Assembly: GCF_023276355.1 (NCBI RefSeq)
Contig: NZ_JALLPL010000001.1
Location: forward strand, 744,001-808,000
Origin: Haloplanus sp. XH21
Lineage (GTDB): Archaea; Halobacteriota; Halobacteria; Halobacteriales; Haloferacaceae
Direction of reading: 5' to 3'
DNA: 64,000 nt
A program made the position numbers and the translations under genes. The notes under the pieces were generated by a model that saw nothing but the letters and a program-made list of their open reading frames with translations, was not told the DNA's origin and did not search any database. Below, piece by piece: positions 46,732 to 55,463 of the stretch. Numbering within the stretch: position 1 is the first letter of the stretch; each line of letters starts with the position of its first letter.

Positions 46732-46802
46732 AGCCTTTGTAAGTCATCGCACACCTGATTGCACGCGATCTGGCGATCAGGTGTGCAAACAGTTCAAAGG
46801 CT
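46732..46802. promoter_or_regulatory. Nested inverted repeat between MFS and thrB
   Basis: GCACACCTGAT (46749-46759) and ATCAGGTGTGC (46776-46786) form a perfect 11-bp inverted repeat, nested inside AGCCTTTG near 46732 and CAAAGGCT near 46794. It occupies the divergent promoter region 30-55 bp before the MFS start and about 75 bp before thrB. It could be an operator or a hairpin in either transcript. Confidence 0.5.
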
Positions 46803-46874
46803 ACTATAACTGTTGGGTCGTGGGCACCTCTCCCCTTCGGCAGGTTTTTGACCCGACTCGCGCAACTCGGTGGC

Positions 46875-47750
46875 ATGGTTACGGTCAGGGCTCCCGCTAC
46901 GAGTGCGAACCTCGGCAGCGGTTTCGATGTCTTCGGCGCCGCCCTCGACCGCCCCGCGGACGTCGTCAGGGTCGAGAAAGCAGATCGGACGACCATCGAT
47001 GTCGTCGGCTACGGCAGCGAGTTCATCCCCGAAGACCCGGCGAACAACACCGTCGGCGCCGTCGCGGAGGCGCTCGACGCGCCGGCACACATCCAGATCG
47101 ACAAGGGGATTCGGCCCTCGTCGGGGCTCGGCTCCTCGGGAGCGAGCGCCGCCGCCGCCGCGCTCGCCCTCAACGAACTCTACGATCGCGGCCTCACGCG
47201 GGAGGAACTGGTCCCGATCGCGGGCAAGGGCGAGGCCACCGTCTCCGGCGAGGTCCACCTCGACAACGTCGCTCCCGCGCTCCTCGGCGGATTCACCGTC
47301 GCCACCGGCCGCGACGTGACGACGGTCGATGCCGACATCCCGCTCGTGGCCTGCCTGCCGGAAATCGCCATCTCGACGCGTGACGCGCGGGATGTCGTCC
47401 CAGCGGGCGCGACGATGGAACAACTCATCTACACCGTCGGCCGGGCGGCGACGCTCACGACGGGGATGTGCCGGGACGACCCGCGCCTCGTCGGCAAAGG
47501 GATGCACGACCGTCTGGTCACGCCCGCCCGGGCTGACCTCATCTCGGGATACGATCTGGTCCGCGAGGCGGCGCTCGACGCGGGCGCGACGGGCGTCACC
47601 GTCAGCGGCGCTGGCCCGGGCGTGCTCGCCGCGTGTTACCCGGACGACCGCCGCGAGATCGCGGCCGCGATGGTCGCCGGCTTCGACGAGGCCGGCGTCG
47701 ACGCGCGGGCCTACCAGACGAAAATCGGGACCGGCGCGACGCTCTATTAG
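46875..47750 (+). CDS. thrB: Homoserine kinase
   Basis: A GHMP kinase that phosphorylates homoserine in threonine synthesis. The 291-residue protein has [20 protein letters not shown] at the N-terminus, the GHMP ATP loop [21 protein letters not shown] (near residue 85) and the C-terminal GHMP motif [17 protein letters not shown] tttttgacc box upstream may be the promoter. Its stop overlaps the convergent pdxS stop (TTAG). Confidence 0.95.
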   Translation: MVTVRAPATSANLGSGFDVFGAALDRPADVVRVEKADRTTIDVVGYGSEFIPEDPANNTVGAVAEALDAPAHIQIDKGIRPSSGLGSSGASAAAAALALNELYDRGLTREELVPIAGKGEATVSGEVHLDNVAPALLGGFTVATGRDVTTVDADIPLVACLPEIAISTRDARDVVPAGATMEQLIYTVGRAATLTTGMCRDDPRLVGKGMHDRLVTPARADLISGYDLVREAALDAGATGVTVSGAGPGVLAACYPDDRREIAAAMVAGFDEAGVDARAYQTKIGTGATLY

Positions 47751-48646
47751 ACGCCGCGGCCCTGCAGCTGCTCGTCTTCCGGCATGTCGACGTTCGACTG
47801 CCCTTTCATCCCCTTGCCGACGTTCGTGGCGATTTCGGTCAGCCGTTCGGGGTCGTCCCAGTTGTTGACGGCCTCGACGATGGCCGTCCCCATCGCTTCG
47901 GGGTTTTCCGCGCCGAAGATGCCCGAGCCGACGAAGATGCCGTCACAGCCGTGATGCATCATGAGCGCCGCGTCGGCGGGCGTCGCGATGCCGCCCGCGG
48001 CGAAGTTGACGACCGGGAGCCGCCCCATCTCGGCGGTTTCGTGGACGAGTTCGCGCGGTGCGCCGTGTTCGCGCGCCCAGCGCTCGCGCTCCTCGTAGGC
48101 CATGCCCTCCAGCTGCCGGATGGCCCCCTTGATGGCGCGCTGGTGGGTGACGGCCTGATTCACGTCGCCCGTGCCCGCCTCGCCCTTGGTGCGGATCATC
48201 GCCGCGCCCTCGTCGATGCGACGGAGCGCCTCGCCGAGGTTGCGCGCGCCACAGACGAAGGGAGAGGTGAACTCCCGCTTGTCGATGTGGTACTCGTCGT
48301 CGGCGGGGGTCAACACCTCGCTCTCGTCGACCATGTCGGCGCCCGCGGCCTCCAGGATCTCGGCTTCCTTGGTGTGGCCGATGCGCGCTTTCCCCATCAC
48401 CGGAATCGACACCTCGTCGAGGATCTCCTGCAGCGTTCCGGGATCCGCCATCCGGGCGACGCCCCCGCGCTTGCGGATGTCGGCAGGCACGGCTTCGAGG
48501 CTCATCACCGCGACGGCGCCGCAGTCCTCCGCGATGCGCGCCTGCTCGGCGTTGACGACGTCCATGATGACGCCCCCCTTCTGCATCTGGGCGAAACCGC
48601 GTTTCACTAGGTCCGTCCCGCGCCGCAGGTCTTCGAGGTCGGTCAT
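47747..48646 (-). CDS. pdxS: Pyridoxal 5'-phosphate synthase, synthase subunit
   Basis: PdxS forms PLP from ribose 5-phosphate, glyceraldehyde 3-phosphate and ammonia supplied by PdxT. The 299-residue TIM barrel begins [23 protein letters not shown], with [12 protein letters not shown], the catalytic-lysine region [17 protein letters not shown], and [16 protein letters not shown], then FVGSGIFG. pdxT is not adjacent. I chose ATG 48646 ([11 protein letters not shown]) over an in-frame upstream ATG. Confidence 0.97.
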   Translation of the reverse strand: MTDLEDLRRGTDLVKRGFAQMQKGGVIMDVVNAEQARIAEDCGAVAVMSLEAVPADIRKRGGVARMADPGTLQEILDEVSIPVMGKARIGHTKEAEILEAAGADMVDESEVLTPADDEYHIDKREFTSPFVCGARNLGEALRRIDEGAAMIRTKGEAGTGDVNQAVTHQRAIKGAIRQLEGMAYEERERWAREHGAPRELVHETAEMGRLPVVNFAAGGIATPADAALMMHHGCDGIFVGSGIFGAENPEAMGTAIVEAVNNWDDPERLTEIATNVGKGMKGQSNVDMPEDEQLQGRGV

Positions 48647-48746
48647 ACCTCTCGTTACGAGGGTATCCACTTAACGGCGGTCTTTCGGTAGATGTTGCCA
48701 CCGCCTCACCGTCACCGATTTACCGGACCGCGTCTTGCTCACGACC

Positions 48747-49499
48747 ATGAGTTCCGGGCCCACGTCGGACACGCTCGCTCGCCGCATCGGTGCGCTGTTC
48801 GACGGCGCCGGCCTGCCCGCTGCCGACCCGCTTCCGCGATGGCTCGCCCCCCTCCCGCGGGCCGTCGAGAACCTCGGCCTGTCGCTCGCCTGGGTCGTCG
48901 TCCTCACCAACCTCGTCGGCACCGCCTTCGGCTTCTGGTACTACCGCTTCCAGTTCGCGGCCGAACCGGTCGTCGCGTGGCCGCTCGTCCCCGACAGCCC
49001 CGTCGCCACGCTCTTCATCGCGTGCTCGCTCGGCCTCTGGAAACTGGGGCGGTCGAACGAGGTGGTGAACGCGCTCGCCTTCTTCGGCTGCTGGAAACTC
49101 GGCCTCTGGACGCCCTTCGTCCTCCTGGCTTTTGCCGACGGCTTCCTCGCGACGACGCCGCTCCCCATGTATCTCTTCCTCCTCGGCAGCCACCTCATGA
49201 TGGCCGTCGAGGCGTTTCTCCTCCACCGCTACAGCGACTTCCCCGTCGGCGCCGTCGCCGTCGCCGTCGCGTGGTACGGCCTGAACGACGTGGTGGACTA
49301 CTTCGTGCCCGTCGTGGGCACGCCCCACCACACGCTCCTGCCGGGCCAGCGCATCGTTGAGGGGGGGATCACGCATCTCGCGCCGATCCACGAGGTCGCC
49401 GCCGCGGGCGCCGTCGTCCTGACGCTCACGGCCACGTTTCTGACGCTCGCGACGCGGGTGAAAACGCTCGAATCGTGGGCGAACGCCGAGGACGGTTAG
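48747..49499 (+). CDS. DUF1405-type membrane protein
   Basis: A 250-residue protein with about six to seven hydrophobic segments. It begins with a soluble stretch (MSSGPTSDTLARRIGALFDG), then TM text LAWVVVLTNLVGTAFGFWYY, LGLWKLGRSN, and a conserved GLNDVVDYFVPVVGTPHHTLLPGQ loop typical of the DUF1405 family. The function is unknown. It overlaps the convergent gene at its stop by four bases (TTAG). Confidence 0.82.
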   Translation: MSSGPTSDTLARRIGALFDGAGLPAADPLPRWLAPLPRAVENLGLSLAWVVVLTNLVGTAFGFWYYRFQFAAEPVVAWPLVPDSPVATLFIACSLGLWKLGRSNEVVNALAFFGCWKLGLWTPFVLLAFADGFLATTPLPMYLFLLGSHLMMAVEAFLLHRYSDFPVGAVAVAVAWYGLNDVVDYFVPVVGTPHHTLLPGQRIVEGGITHLAPIHEVAAAGAVVLTLTATFLTLATRVKTLESWANAEDG

Positions 49500-50044
49500 C
49501 CGACGTTCCGGCGCTCGGTGAACACGACCGTCTTCTGGTCGGACTCGATGGCCGTCCGGACGGTGATCCATCCGCCGGCCTGTCGGACCGCGTACGCCTC
49601 CGTCACCGACAGCTCGACCCGCTTTGTCGCCGTATGCGACGCGCCCGCATCCAAGGATCCGACGGCTTCGGTGCCCTCCCAGACGACGTCGCCGTCGGTG
49701 CCGTTCCCGGCGTAGATCCGGGTGTAGACGGTCACGCCCGTCGCCGATTCGCCGTCGTTCGACAGCGTCGTCGTCACGTCACGACACGTCTCTCCACACC
49801 TGTCGATCCGGTCGACGGTGAACTCGAACGCCGGCCCGGAGGGACCGGTGGCCGTCCCGGTCGTGTCGCTGCTCGCCTCGTCGTTCGTCCCGCCATCCGC
49901 CGTCGCCGTCGGTTCGGTCGCCGTGGGGAACGACTCGATCTCCGTTCCGGAGTCGGCACCGCCCACGAGTCCGAGGCCGAACGCTGCCCCCGCGCCGACG
50001 ACCACCACGATGGCGAGGCCAATCAGCAGCGCGCGCGTTCGCAT
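49496..50044 (-). CDS. Membrane-anchored haloarchaeal protein with extracellular beta domain
   Basis: A 182-residue protein with one N-terminal hydrophobic anchor (RALLIGLAIVVVVGAGAAFG), a Thr/Ala-rich linker, and a C-terminal domain with a cysteine pair (DRCGETCRDV) and Ig-like strands (TTTLSNDGESATGVTVYTRI). Such CARDB-like or FxLYD-like domains are usual in exported haloarchaeal proteins. Its function is unknown. It lies 6 bp downstream of the small secreted protein gene and is probably co-transcribed with it. Confidence 0.65.
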   Translation of the reverse strand: MRTRALLIGLAIVVVVGAGAAFGLGLVGGADSGTEIESFPTATEPTATADGGTNDEASSDTTGTATGPSGPAFEFTVDRIDRCGETCRDVTTTLSNDGESATGVTVYTRIYAGNGTDGDVVWEGTEAVGSLDAGASHTATKRVELSVTEAYAVRQAGGWITVRTAIESDQKTVVFTERRNVG

Positions 50045-50050
50045 CGGTGA

Positions 50051-50281
50051 TCACCTCACACCGGCGGCGGACACGACGCCGACGACCGATCGAATCGCGC
50101 CGAGCAGTTGCTCGACGAACGCCGGCACCGATCCGGGCAGATCCACGGGCTGCTCTGCCCCGTCGGCGGCGTTACTTGCGACCGTTCCGTCCGTCGTCGC
50201 CGCCGCGGCGACCGGTGACGCGACGGCGCTTCCGATCAGCGCCACCACCGCAAGAGCCATGATCGCCCTGCTTGCGTTCAT
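50051..50281 (-). CDS. Small secreted protein, haloarchaeal
   Basis: A 76-residue protein with a signal peptide (MNASRAIMALAVVALIGSAV, cut near VAAA) and a short mature part ending PGSVPAFVEQLLGAIRSVVG, an amphipathic helix. A similar hydrophobic helix (FGQIVSSFVESLKSAGFSG) occurs in the secreted protein at 30481. The two genes also share promoter architecture: a TATA box here at 50310-50317 and an upstream palindrome at 50352-50372. Start 50281 is chosen because the TATA spacing and signal peptide fit. Confidence 0.65.
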   Translation of the reverse strand: MNASRAIMALAVVALIGSAVASPVAAAATTDGTVASNAADGAEQPVDLPGSVPAFVEQLLGAIRSVVGVVSAAGVR

Positions 50282-50309
50282 CGTAGTCCACCGAACGGGA
50301 CGGACACGC

Positions 50310-50372
50310 ATATAAATCGAACTCGCTAAACCCCGATATCGTCGGCTTTGGTCCCGATTAAGCCCAGTTTAA
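50310..50372 (-). promoter_or_regulatory. Palindromic operator and promoter of the small secreted protein
   Basis: On the coding strand, TTAAACTGGGCTTAATCGGGA (50372-50352) is followed 35 nt later by the TATA box GATTTATA (50317-50310). The motif matches the element at 30391-30411 at all but two positions, with the same spacing to TATA. The sequence between (TTTAGCGAGTTC) also matches the other promoter (TTCAGCGAGTTC). Confidence 0.65.
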
Positions 50373-50431
50373 CGACGAGCCGTTCTCGGACCGAACCATA
50401 CGGTTTTCCGCCCGGGGCACCTGTTCTGACC

Positions 50432-51490
50432 ATGGCCGACTACGCCCGCCTTGCGTCGCTCCCCCTCCGTATCGACGCCACCGCGCGCACCCGGAACGAA
50501 CGCGAGACATCGAGCGACTTCACCCGCGTGACGACCGTCTTCGAACTCCACGGCGACGGCGCGGTCGGTCGCGGCGAGGACGTGACCTACGACGCCGTGG
50601 ATCACGATGCGCTCGCCGACGTACCCGATCAGGTCTTCGACGACGCCCTCGCGGGAACGCACACGTTCGGGGAGTTTTCGACGGCACTGGACGATATCGA
50701 CCTCTTCCCGACGAAGGCACCAGCCCAGGCGTCCGCGTACAAGTACCGCCGGTGGGCCGTCGAGAGCGCGGCCCTGGACCTGGCGCTCCGGCAGGCGGAG
50801 ACCGATTTCGCGTCGGCGCTCGGCCGCGAGCGCGACCCCGTCGAGTTCGTCGTCAGTACCCGCCTCGGTGATCCGCCGACGACGGACCGCGTCGAGGCCA
50901 TCCTCGACCGTCACCCCGAGATGGGGCTGAAACTCGACCCGACGAGCGACTGGACCGCCGGTCTGATCAGTGACCTCGCGGCGACGGACGCCGTTCGCGT
51001 CCTCGACTTGAAGGGTCACTACGAGGGGACGACCGTCGACCAGCCGCCCGACTCCACCCTCTACGAACGGGTGCTATCGGGGTTTCCGCACGCGGTGATC
51101 GAGGATCCCGCGATCACCGACGAGACGCGCCCGCTGATCGAGGGGGGACGCGACCGCATCTCGTGGGATGCGCCGATAACCGGGGTCGAGAGCGTTCGCG
51201 GCCTGCCGTTCGACCCCAACTGGCTCAATATCAAGCCCTCCCGCTTCGGCACCGTTCGGTCGCTCCTCGAAACGATCGAATACGCGACGGGCCGGGGCAT
51301 GACGTTGTACGGCGGCGGTCAGTTCGAACTCGGCGTGGGACGCGAGCACATCCAGACCATCGCCGCGACGTTCTATCCCGACGCGCCGAACGACGTGGCT
51401 CCCGGCGGCTACAACCTGCCCGACCTGCCCTCGGACCTCCCCGACTCGCCGCTCGAACCCACCGCCGACCCGCGCGGTCTCGGATTCTAG
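50432..51490 (+). CDS. Enolase-superfamily (mandelate racemase/muconate lactonising-like) enzyme
   Basis: A 352-residue protein with an N-terminal capping domain and a C-terminal barrel. Metal-ligand positions are plausible: Asp in VRVLDLKGHYEG, Glu in HAVIEDPAIT and Asp in ISWDAPIT. A lysine in WLNIKPSRFG could be the general base, and the glycine-rich strand TLYGGGQFELGVGREH closes the barrel. The reaction is unknown; the KxK motif seen in typical muconate cycloisomerases appears as GLKLD. Its stop shares a CTAG with the convergent regulator. Confidence 0.8.
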   Translation: MADYARLASLPLRIDATARTRNERETSSDFTRVTTVFELHGDGAVGRGEDVTYDAVDHDALADVPDQVFDDALAGTHTFGEFSTALDDIDLFPTKAPAQASAYKYRRWAVESAALDLALRQAETDFASALGRERDPVEFVVSTRLGDPPTTDRVEAILDRHPEMGLKLDPTSDWTAGLISDLAATDAVRVLDLKGHYEGTTVDQPPDSTLYERVLSGFPHAVIEDPAITDETRPLIEGGRDRISWDAPITGVESVRGLPFDPNWLNIKPSRFGTVRSLLETIEYATGRGMTLYGGGQFELGVGREHIQTIAATFYPDAPNDVAPGGYNLPDLPSDLPDSPLEPTADPRGLGF

Positions 51491-52395
51491 TCCTCGCGGT
51501 CGGCGTGGGCGCGCACCCAGAGTTCGCCGATCCGCGAGAGGCGGGTCCGGTAGGACTTCCCGTGTTCCTCCTGCTCGATGTAACCCTTGCCGCCGGGGCC
51601 CAGTCGGTCGACGTTGTAGATGACCTTCGACCGGAAACTGTCGGTGTACTCCTCGCCGAGTTCGACCGCGAGCGCCTCCGCGAGTTCCGAGACGGACTCG
51701 AACTCGCCGTGTTCGCCGAGTTCGAACAGGATCACCTCCTCGAAGGGCTTGACGTTCGAGAACGAGGCGACGGGGAGTTCGACGATGTGATCGTCGCCGA
51801 TGCGCTTGGCGCCGATGGTCGTCCCGCGCTCGTCGAACTCGTCGAGGAGTTCGGCCGTCGCGTCGAGTCGCGCCGCGATGCGTCCGTCGTCGGGGTCGTC
51901 CGTCTCGTCGAGGAGGTCAGATAGGAGCTCGCGGTTCGCCCGGAGTTCCTCCGCGAGCTCCGTCTCCAGATACTTCTCTGGCGCCGTGTAGTAGGTGTGG
52001 ATGCGGTCGCGGTCGGTCTGGCGTTCGAGCGTGATGGAGTGGGCGGCGGTGGCGAAGGCGAAACTCACGGGGCGGGGCATCGAACTCACGTTGACCCACA
52101 CCTCGCCGTCGGGCGCGCCCTCGTCCAACTGGTCGTTGATGAGGTCGAACGCGTGTTCGAAGGCGGCGTCGTAGTCGTAGACGTCATCGATGACGACCCG
52201 CCGAGTCTCGGCGCCGAGCAAATTCTGGAAATCCTGTTCGAGTTTGGCCGAGAGGTCCCGCGAATACTCCACGTTGGCCTCGCTCCCGACGGCACCCTCC
52301 AGCAGAATCACCCGGTCTACGTCGAACTGGTCGCGGATCAACGGCGCGATCAGCCGGTCGTAGTCGAACCCGACCGGGACGATGTGGGTCTGCAT
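51487..52395 (-). CDS. CARF-like N-terminal domain plus winged-helix regulator (HFX_2341/DUF6293-type)
   Basis: A 302-residue protein. The N-terminus (MQTHIVPVGFDYDRLIAPLI, then RVILLEG and EVWVNVSSMPRPVSFAFATAA) has the Rossmann-like pattern of CARF-type ligand-binding domains. A linker rich in acidic helices follows, then a C-terminal winged helix (FEEVILFELGEHGEFESVSELAEAL, SKVIYNVDRLGPGGKGYIEQEE). It matches what I recall as the HFX_2341 family of transcriptional regulators. CARF domains often bind cyclic oligoadenylates and regulate defence, but no effector or cas gene is adjacent, so a CRISPR role is only a possibility. Confidence 0.75.
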   Translation of the reverse strand: MQTHIVPVGFDYDRLIAPLIRDQFDVDRVILLEGAVGSEANVEYSRDLSAKLEQDFQNLLGAETRRVVIDDVYDYDAAFEHAFDLINDQLDEGAPDGEVWVNVSSMPRPVSFAFATAAHSITLERQTDRDRIHTYYTAPEKYLETELAEELRANRELLSDLLDETDDPDDGRIAARLDATAELLDEFDERGTTIGAKRIGDDHIVELPVASFSNVKPFEEVILFELGEHGEFESVSELAEALAVELGEEYTDSFRSKVIYNVDRLGPGGKGYIEQEEHGKSYRTRLSRIGELWVRAHADRED

Positions 52396-52562
52396 ACCCG
52401 ACCCACCGGGCCGAGACGGTATAAAATCCCTCAGACGCCTTCGGAGATGCTGACTCCGCACGGCGTTGGTCGTTCCGCATGTTCAACGTGGCGACAAGAA
52501 GTTGAGCAGCGCCCCGAGTACTGGGGGCTCGTCGCCGCTGCTGTCCCGTTCGAACGGAACTG

Positions 52563-52580
52563 AAAAAAGAGCCGATCGCC
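52563..52580 (-). terminator. T-rich terminator after the PhoX-like gene
   Basis: On the minus strand a six-T run (plus-strand A-run 52563-52568) follows GCGATCGGCTC about 60 nt after the stop of the gene at 52636. The stem is weak, but T-runs alone can terminate archaeal transcription. Confidence 0.35.
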
Positions 52581-52635
52581 GTGGTACCGCGCCGACGGTC
52601 GGTCAGGGTCGGAACTGAGGCATGCCGTCGCGACG

Positions 52636-54771
52636 CTAGTCGCCGCCGTTTCGCCCACGGCCCGGATTGCCGCCACCCTGTCCGGGGGCGTCCCCGCTCT
52701 GCCCGGGCGCCTCACTGCTCCGTCCGCGCGAGGCGTCCTCCGCGGGATCGAAGACGTACATGCAGTCGTTGGGGTACGACCGGCTGAACTGGTCGGCGTC
52801 CTCACAGCAGAGGACGCGGCCGTCGTCCATCACCCACACGTTGTCGATGTTGAGGAGTGCGTCGTCGGCGACTTCGGCCCGATCGGTGGCGTCCGGGCCG
52901 ACGATGACCGGTTCGAGCGTCGAGATGTTGTAGTCGGGCTCGAGTTCGGCGCGGTAGACCATCCCGCCGTCGACGCGCTGGGTCTGAATCTTCCCCTCAT
53001 CGTCGACGAAGCCGTCGTTGACCTCCGAGAGGCCGATGTAGACGTAGTCCCCGGGTGTGGCGTTCTCGACGCTGTCGATGCCTTCGGCCTTCCGGAACTC
53101 GATGGTCGCACCGATTTCCTTGGCGGCGGCGCGCGTCTCGAGGAACGGGACGCGCCGCAGGTCCTCGTCGACGCCGTCGGGGCCGTTCGCCTCGTACTGT
53201 TCGGCCCAGTCGACGATCTCTTGGTCCGTGATGTAGTTCTGGTTGCCGTTTTCGATGACATCGCGGTCGGCCTCTTCGAGCGCCGTCTCCAGGTCGGTCT
53301 CCCAGTCGGTGTCGGCGTGCGTTTCGAGGTAGTCGACCTGACTCACGTCGTCGTAGGCGGCGATCCATGCGGCCACCTCACCGTTCGTCGCGTGCCCGAG
53401 TTCGAGCCATTCGAGTTCCAGGTCGATGTCGGCGGGTGGGTTGTTCTGGGCCGCCTCCGTGTTCGTCACGAGCGGTGCGTAGAGCGTTCCAGCGATATCC
53501 ATCGGGTCGCTGTAACTCGGAATCGGCCGGTCCGCGACGAACTTGTAGATTCCCTTGTTCGAGCCGTCGGAGGTGAGATACGCCGTCTTCCGGTCGTGCT
53601 GGATGTCGGGCGCTTCCCACGCTCCGCGACCCATGACGTAGTATTTGACGGGGTCGATATCCGCGGCGTCCGCAGCCTCCGGATTCCGGAAGTCGACGAT
53701 GTAGCCGTAGTCGTAGCGGTTCGGATACGACTCGGCTATCGGCGTCGTGGTGTTCGTGTCGCCGTCCTGGTCGATCGGGTCGGCGCCCAGATAGTACGCG
53801 AGGAGTTCGGTGCCGGCGAGGGCGAAGGTGCCCTGTGGATACCAGCTAGTGTCGTAATACTCCCCGACGAGGCCCGAAATCCGGGTCGGGTTCGGGCGGT
53901 TCCAGAACGCCGCCCCGCCGCGGCGCCCGACGCCGCCGTCTTCGACCATCTCGCCGACCGTCGCGGTCAGCGAGACGCGCGTGTGGGCGTACTCCTCTTC
54001 GGCCGACAGGGGCGTTCCCCACGGACTCAGGTCGCCGTAGCAGTTGATCTTCGTCCCGCCGAGACTTCGGAACGCCTCGGTGTCGGCGAGATTGACCGTC
54101 TGGTCGAGGGCCGGGGTCAGGGACCCGCCCTCGATGGTGAGTGGCATCCTGCTGAGCGTCCCCGGCGTCTGCTCGAAGTTGGTGAACAGATAGCCGTCGT
54201 ACTCACCCGCCGGTGTGGCGACGAACTGGTTCATGTCCGGGTCGTTCCCGAACGCGGAGTATTTCGAGCCGCTGAACGAATCGATGGGGGTCCCGTCCGG
54301 CGTGTTCGGCACGCCGAGTCGGGCGTCGCCGCCATCAATTGGATCCTTCTCTCGGGCTAGCAGCTCGTACTCCCCGCCGGCCGTCCGCACGCGCCCCTGC
54401 TCGTCCGCCGTCTGTGGGGTCGAGAGTTCGTCGAACTCGTCGTTGGACCCGTCGCCGTCGAACTGGAACCCGGAGACGTAGCCGACGCCGCCGTCTTGGA
54501 ACTCCTCGGCGTTGGTGACGCTCGGGGTGCCCGACACCTCGGCGGGGTCCGTCGGATGCTGGAGACTGAAAATCAGCGTCCCGCTGTCGAGGACGAACGG
54601 TCCCGTCACCTCGGCGCCGAACGCCGTCGTGGCGAACCGTTTGAGATCTCCGTCTACCCAGGGGGCCCCGTCGGTGTCCGTATCCTCGGCGCTCGCCACG
54701 CCCATGACGCTCGCACCTACTGCCGCTGCGACTGATGTCCGCATCAGATTGCGTCGGTTGAGTTGTGCCAT
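52636..54771 (-). CDS. Exported PhoX-like (DUF839) protein
   Basis: A 711-residue protein with a twin-arginine-type signal (LNRRNLMRTSVAAAVGASVM). Family text includes TNFEQTPGTLSRMPLTIEGG, DLSPWGTPLSAEEEYAH and YGYIVDFRNPEA. Later it has KYYVMGRGAWEAPDIQHDRKTAYLTSDGSNKGIYKFV and LNIDNVWVMDDGRVLCCEDAD. These fit the DUF839/PhoX beta-propeller group, some members of which are Ca/Fe phosphatases, so phosphate scavenging is plausible. The tail EAPGQSGDAPGQGGGNPGRG is low complexity and resembles the tail of the protein at 30481. Confidence 0.87.
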   Translation of the reverse strand: MAQLNRRNLMRTSVAAAVGASVMGVASAEDTDTDGAPWVDGDLKRFATTAFGAEVTGPFVLDSGTLIFSLQHPTDPAEVSGTPSVTNAEEFQDGGVGYVSGFQFDGDGSNDEFDELSTPQTADEQGRVRTAGGEYELLAREKDPIDGGDARLGVPNTPDGTPIDSFSGSKYSAFGNDPDMNQFVATPAGEYDGYLFTNFEQTPGTLSRMPLTIEGGSLTPALDQTVNLADTEAFRSLGGTKINCYGDLSPWGTPLSAEEEYAHTRVSLTATVGEMVEDGGVGRRGGAAFWNRPNPTRISGLVGEYYDTSWYPQGTFALAGTELLAYYLGADPIDQDGDTNTTTPIAESYPNRYDYGYIVDFRNPEAADAADIDPVKYYVMGRGAWEAPDIQHDRKTAYLTSDGSNKGIYKFVADRPIPSYSDPMDIAGTLYAPLVTNTEAAQNNPPADIDLELEWLELGHATNGEVAAWIAAYDDVSQVDYLETHADTDWETDLETALEEADRDVIENGNQNYITDQEIVDWAEQYEANGPDGVDEDLRRVPFLETRAAAKEIGATIEFRKAEGIDSVENATPGDYVYIGLSEVNDGFVDDEGKIQTQRVDGGMVYRAELEPDYNISTLEPVIVGPDATDRAEVADDALLNIDNVWVMDDGRVLCCEDADQFSRSYPNDCMYVFDPAEDASRGRSSEAPGQSGDAPGQGGGNPGRGRNGGD

Positions 54772-54917
54772 GTCGCGCCTGAGTCGAGGCGCAGCCGGCG
54801 GATAACTGCTTATATTACTGATATGTGGCGCTCATATTCGACAGAGCTGTCACCGGCAGTCAGTACCCCAATTGACCGACAATCACCGCTACATACTGCC
54901 CGGTAGTTTCCCAGCCG

Positions 54918-55376
54918 TCATGATTCTCCCCTCTCCGCCTGCTGTTCGACGACCCCGCCGCGAATCTCGTCGGCGCGGGCCCGCACCATCGACAGGTACG
55001 CCTCGATTTTCCCCGGTTTGCGCCCGAAAAACGACGCCACCCAGTTCGTATCGACGCCGGGCTGTGAGACCAGATACGCGGCAAGGGTGTCCTTTCCGGC
55101 CTGTACGACCGCCGGTGGCAGCCCCCGATCGCCGGTTCCCGCCTCGACGAAGCCGTTCACGTCGAAATACACGTCGGCGTAGAGTTCGGCCGCCTCGGAA
55201 TCAGCGAACTCGGTCCGTTCGTGATCAGGGGCGTCGAACCGGTACACCGTCTCGTCGGCCGACGATTCGAAGATTCGAACGCCCAGCACATACTCTCGGT
55301 AGACGCTCCATTCCTCCTTGTTCGGTGAGTGCTGTTTCGACATCGCTGTAACTGGTGTCGGATTTCCCTTCGGCAT
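54918..55376 (-). CDS. Haloarchaeal hypothetical protein
   Basis: A 152-residue hydrophilic protein. A box reading GGTATATAGG on the coding strand (about 55397-55406) lies about 25 nt upstream of ATG 55376, so I favour that start and a leaderless mRNA; MSKQHSPNKEEW at 55343 is an alternative. The C-terminal helices (NWVASFFGRKPGKIEAYLSM) resemble a DNA-binding or sigma-like helical region but no clear family is seen. It is a single gene between the PhoX-like and MOSC genes. Confidence 0.6.
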   Translation of the reverse strand: MPKGNPTPVTAMSKQHSPNKEEWSVYREYVLGVRIFESSADETVYRFDAPDHERTEFADSEAAELYADVYFDVNGFVEAGTGDRGLPPAVVQAGKDTLAAYLVSQPGVDTNWVASFFGRKPGKIEAYLSMVRARADEIRGGVVEQQAERGES

Positions 55377-55463
55377 AGTAAAGCCGTGCTAATGGGCCTA
55401 TATACCGATATATTCGCCACGTCGGATGGACGGGCGACGCTCGAGTTCGGGGTCCTGTGGCGG

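Noticed and set aside
46781-46874. A leader peptide before thrB similar to the pheST case
   Set aside because: The open frame there has no run of threonine or isoleucine codons and continues out of frame into thrB.
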